Assembly: GCA_028280675.1 (NCBI GenBank)
Contig: JANQLI010000103.1
Span: 1 to 7,589, forward strand
Length of the DNA stretch: 7,589 nt
Direction of reading: 5' to 3'
Origin: Alphaproteobacteria bacterium
GTDB lineage: Bacteria > Pseudomonadota > Alphaproteobacteria > SMXP01
The notes beneath the pieces were generated by a model, which did no database searches, had not been told where the DNA came from, and worked only from the letters and a program-made list of their open reading frames with translations. Shown here piece by piece: positions 5,640 to 7,589 of the stretch (position 1 is the stretch's first letter; each line of letters starts with the position of its first letter). A program made the position numbers and the translations under genes.

Positions 5640-7589
5640 CTAAGCCACTTTGGCGCCTTCGCCGGGCGCGCCGCCCAACACAAGGGTGTTGTAATGGGCC
5701 ATGGTGCGTTCGGCATGACCGCGAATCAGCGGTTCGACGGTGGCAAAATCAGACACGCCCGCCGCTTTTGCCAGCATCAAAGCGAGGCGTTGACGCGGCC
5801 GGGTGCTGGCCGGATCCGTCACATTGGCGAACGCCATAACCGCTTTGAGACGCCGCCAGAAGCGCACCGATTCGGCAAGCTCCGATGCGACGGACGTATC
5901 AAGGCACCCAGCCCGGCTGAGCGCGCGCAAGGCGTCACACATATCCGTACACAGAACATAGGGATGATCCGGACCATGGGTCATTTGCATGCCTTGCACC
6001 ACAATCTTCAAATCAGCAAACCCGCCGCGAATATAATCGACATCCCACATCGACGTTGCCGGTGTGAGCCGCGCTTCTTTGGCGCGCGCCTTATCGACAT
6101 CTTTGAGCACGCGCTCCCCTTGACGTGGGCGGGTCAAGAACTCGGCATGGCTGTCTTCAATACGGTGCTTGAGCGTGTCCGGTCCGCAAATAACCCGCGC
6201 CGATGTCAATGACAGTTGATCGCGCGCATCGGCCTCGCCGACAAAGTAATTTTTATAAACGCGCAAGCTGGATGCGATCTCCCCCGACGTGCCGCCTGGG
6301 CGGTGACGGGTATCCACTTCAAACATCGGCAAGTTTTCCGCGCCAATATCACGGTCTTTGGTCAGATTATCCATCATATGTTGCGCCACGTCGGTGTAAT
6401 ACCGAATGGCGTCCGCCGAAGCGCCATCGTCGTTATCAGGATCGTAGACAAACACCAGATCAAGCGGTGTGGACACGGTGAGACTGCCGCAGCCATACTC
6501 CCCCATAGCGACAATCGCCATGCCTTTGCCAATTTTGCCTTTCGGGACATCGACATTGGACAAAGCGATCTCATAAATCAGGTTAAGCGCTTCATCGGCA
6601 AATGCGGACAACAACACACTGACGGCTTCGTAATCCAAATCGCCACGAATCGCCGCAAGACAAGCGCGCGCCCGGTTTTCCCACAGCCACGCCGAGAGCG
6701 CATCAACGACTTGTTCATCCGCGCCATGACGCCGCGGCGTTGGATAGTCCGCTAGCCAGGCATCAACGGTGGTTGGATAGCGCGTTGCGGGATCCAGGAT
6801 TTCTTTGCTGAGCTCTTGGTTGAGCGCCAGAATTGTCCCAAAGCGCGTTGCATTGCCGAACAGATCAACAATCGCATTAGTGATGTCTTCATGGGCACGC
6901 AATTGCTCGAAGGGTTTTTCTTCGCCAGGCAAATGATTCAACAACACGTCAAAACATGCAATGGCTTGATCGGGCTCCTGCGTCGCGGCAAATTCGGTGA
7001 GCAAACCAGGCGCGACCGCAGACAGACGACGGTTCGGCTCGGCCATACTGGTGATGAAATCGCCTTTCAGCCAATTATCCACCATCGATGAAATCACCCG
7101 GCCTTCGTCAAAGCCGATGTCTTCCAGCTTGCCAGCGTCTTTGGTTTCTTGCGACGCGGGGTCGATACTGGCCGAATCGCGGCCCAAAATATCAAAGCTC
7201 GCAAGATCCGGCTCATTGATAATGTTGAGCCAATGTTGTTCGGCTTCCGCCGTTGTGCCTTGCAAGGCCACATCAAACAGCTCGACTTTATTAAAGCCGC
7301 ACAAGGCTGCGCGATGGGCAAGCAGCTTTTTCGCTTTGACGTTTTGCGATGCTTCACCGCGGATGAGGTTTAACCGGTTGCGGGCGACAGAGTAAAAGTC
7401 ATAGTTGGACGCAATACGCTCTGCCGTGAGTTCATCAATCGCGCCAATGCGGCCTGCGGCCTCAAAGACAGACCGCGCCGAGCCATGACGAAATTCATCA
7501 TGATGCTGCCCGAGAGCCAAACGGAAGGTTTGCACCAAGCGCCAATGGGCGTCATGCGAGGGGTTACGGCGGACGGCCCCTGCGCCTTT
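5640..7589 (-). CDS. glnE: GlnE-family protein (glutamine synthetase adenylyltransferase/deadenylylase), partial, with altered active-site motifs
   Basis: The visible 649 residues are the C-terminal two thirds of a GlnE-type protein (usually about 950 residues). The frame is open to the right edge, so the TTG at 7538 is not a true start. GlnE adenylylates glutamine synthetase in its C-terminal half and removes AMP in its N-terminal half. Visible in order: the end of the deadenylylase half (7589 to about 7300, with 'VQTFRLALG'); the central region (about 7000-6740, 'FDVLLNHLPGEEKPFEQLR' and a 'LDPA' motif); the second nucleotidyltransferase domain (MGEYGCGSLTVSTPLDLVF, 6506-6450; 'FEVDTRHRPGGTSG', 6323-6282); 'GGFADLKIVVQ' (6026-5994); and a C-terminal helical region. 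Family assignment rests on the whole order. Key positions differ: the usual K of GKLG is E, the first D of the S-D-x-D motif is P, the second R of R-L-R-P is kept but the middle L is H, and the E of D-I-E-F is K. Adenylylation activity is therefore doubtful. Confidence 0.88.
   Translation of the reverse strand, partial: KGAGAVRRNPSHDAHWRLVQTFRLALGQHHDEFRHGSARSVFEAAGRIGAIDELTAERIASNYDFYSVARNRLNLIRGEASQNVKAKKLLAHRAALCGFNKVELFDVALQGTTAEAEQHWLNIINEPDLASFDILGRDSASIDPASQETKDAGKLEDIGFDEGRVISSMVDNWLKGDFITSMAEPNRRLSAVAPGLLTEFAATQEPDQAIACFDVLLNHLPGEEKPFEQLRAHEDITNAIVDLFGNATRFGTILALNQELSKEILDPATRYPTTVDAWLADYPTPRRHGADEQVVDALSAWLWENRARACLAAIRGDLDYEAVSVLLSAFADEALNLIYEIALSNVDVPKGKIGKGMAIVAMGEYGCGSLTVSTPLDLVFVYDPDNDDGASADAIRYYTDVAQHMMDNLTKDRDIGAENLPMFEVDTRHRPGGTSGEIASSLRVYKNYFVGEADARDQLSLTSARVICGPDTLKHRIEDSHAEFLTRPRQGERVLKDVDKARAKEARLTPATSMWDVDYIRGGFADLKIVVQGMQMTHGPDHPYVLCTDMCDALRALSRAGCLDTSVASELAESVRFWRRLKAVMAFANVTDPASTRPRQRLALMLAKAAGVSDFATVEPLIRGHAERTMAHYNTLVLGGAPGEGAKVA

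Noticed and set aside
6216..6755. Plus-strand open frame of 179 codons opposite the glnE-family gene
   Set aside because: It lies wholly inside the well-supported GlnE nucleotidyltransferase region and has no family pattern of its own.

Overview
The window looks like chromosomal DNA of an alphaproteobacterium. The DUF4169 gene is of a type known mainly from that class, and the GlnE-family protein keeps the general alphaproteobacterial layout. The native genes are GC-rich: one hand-counted 60-base line inside the asmA-family gene is about 62% G+C. The centre is clearly AT-richer: one hand-counted line there is about 43%. No RNA gene, insertion sequence or CRISPR array was seen.

Layout from left to right: (1) the start of a minus-strand gene running off the left edge, probably the pre-ATP-grasp domain of an ATP-grasp-type protein (1-316); (2) a large minus-strand AsmA-family membrane-anchored envelope protein with a TTG start (408-3854); (3) a 174-base divergent promoter region with a perfect 8-bp inverted repeat; (4) a small plus-strand DUF4169 gene (4029-4256); (5) an AT-rich island of about 1.4 kb (4257-5639) whose only recognisable content is a two-gene toxin-antitoxin-like operon on the minus strand, a DUF4258 protein followed by an XRE-type helix-turn-helix protein that overlaps it by ATGA, with a 15-bp palindrome just ahead of the operon; (6) the 3' two thirds of a minus-strand glnE-family gene running off the right edge (5640-7589).

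The housekeeping genes do not form an obvious pathway together. AsmA-family proteins act at the envelope, GlnE-family proteins control glutamine synthetase, and DUF4169 has no known function. The toxin-antitoxin-like pair looks like a later insertion between DUF4169 and glnE. The most unusual point is that the GlnE-family protein keeps the fold-level landmarks of the family but appears to have lost several active-site residues in its adenylyltransferase half and probably also in its deadenylylase half. That suggests a pseudoenzyme or a very divergent clade. All domain assignments were made by eye from the translated sequence.
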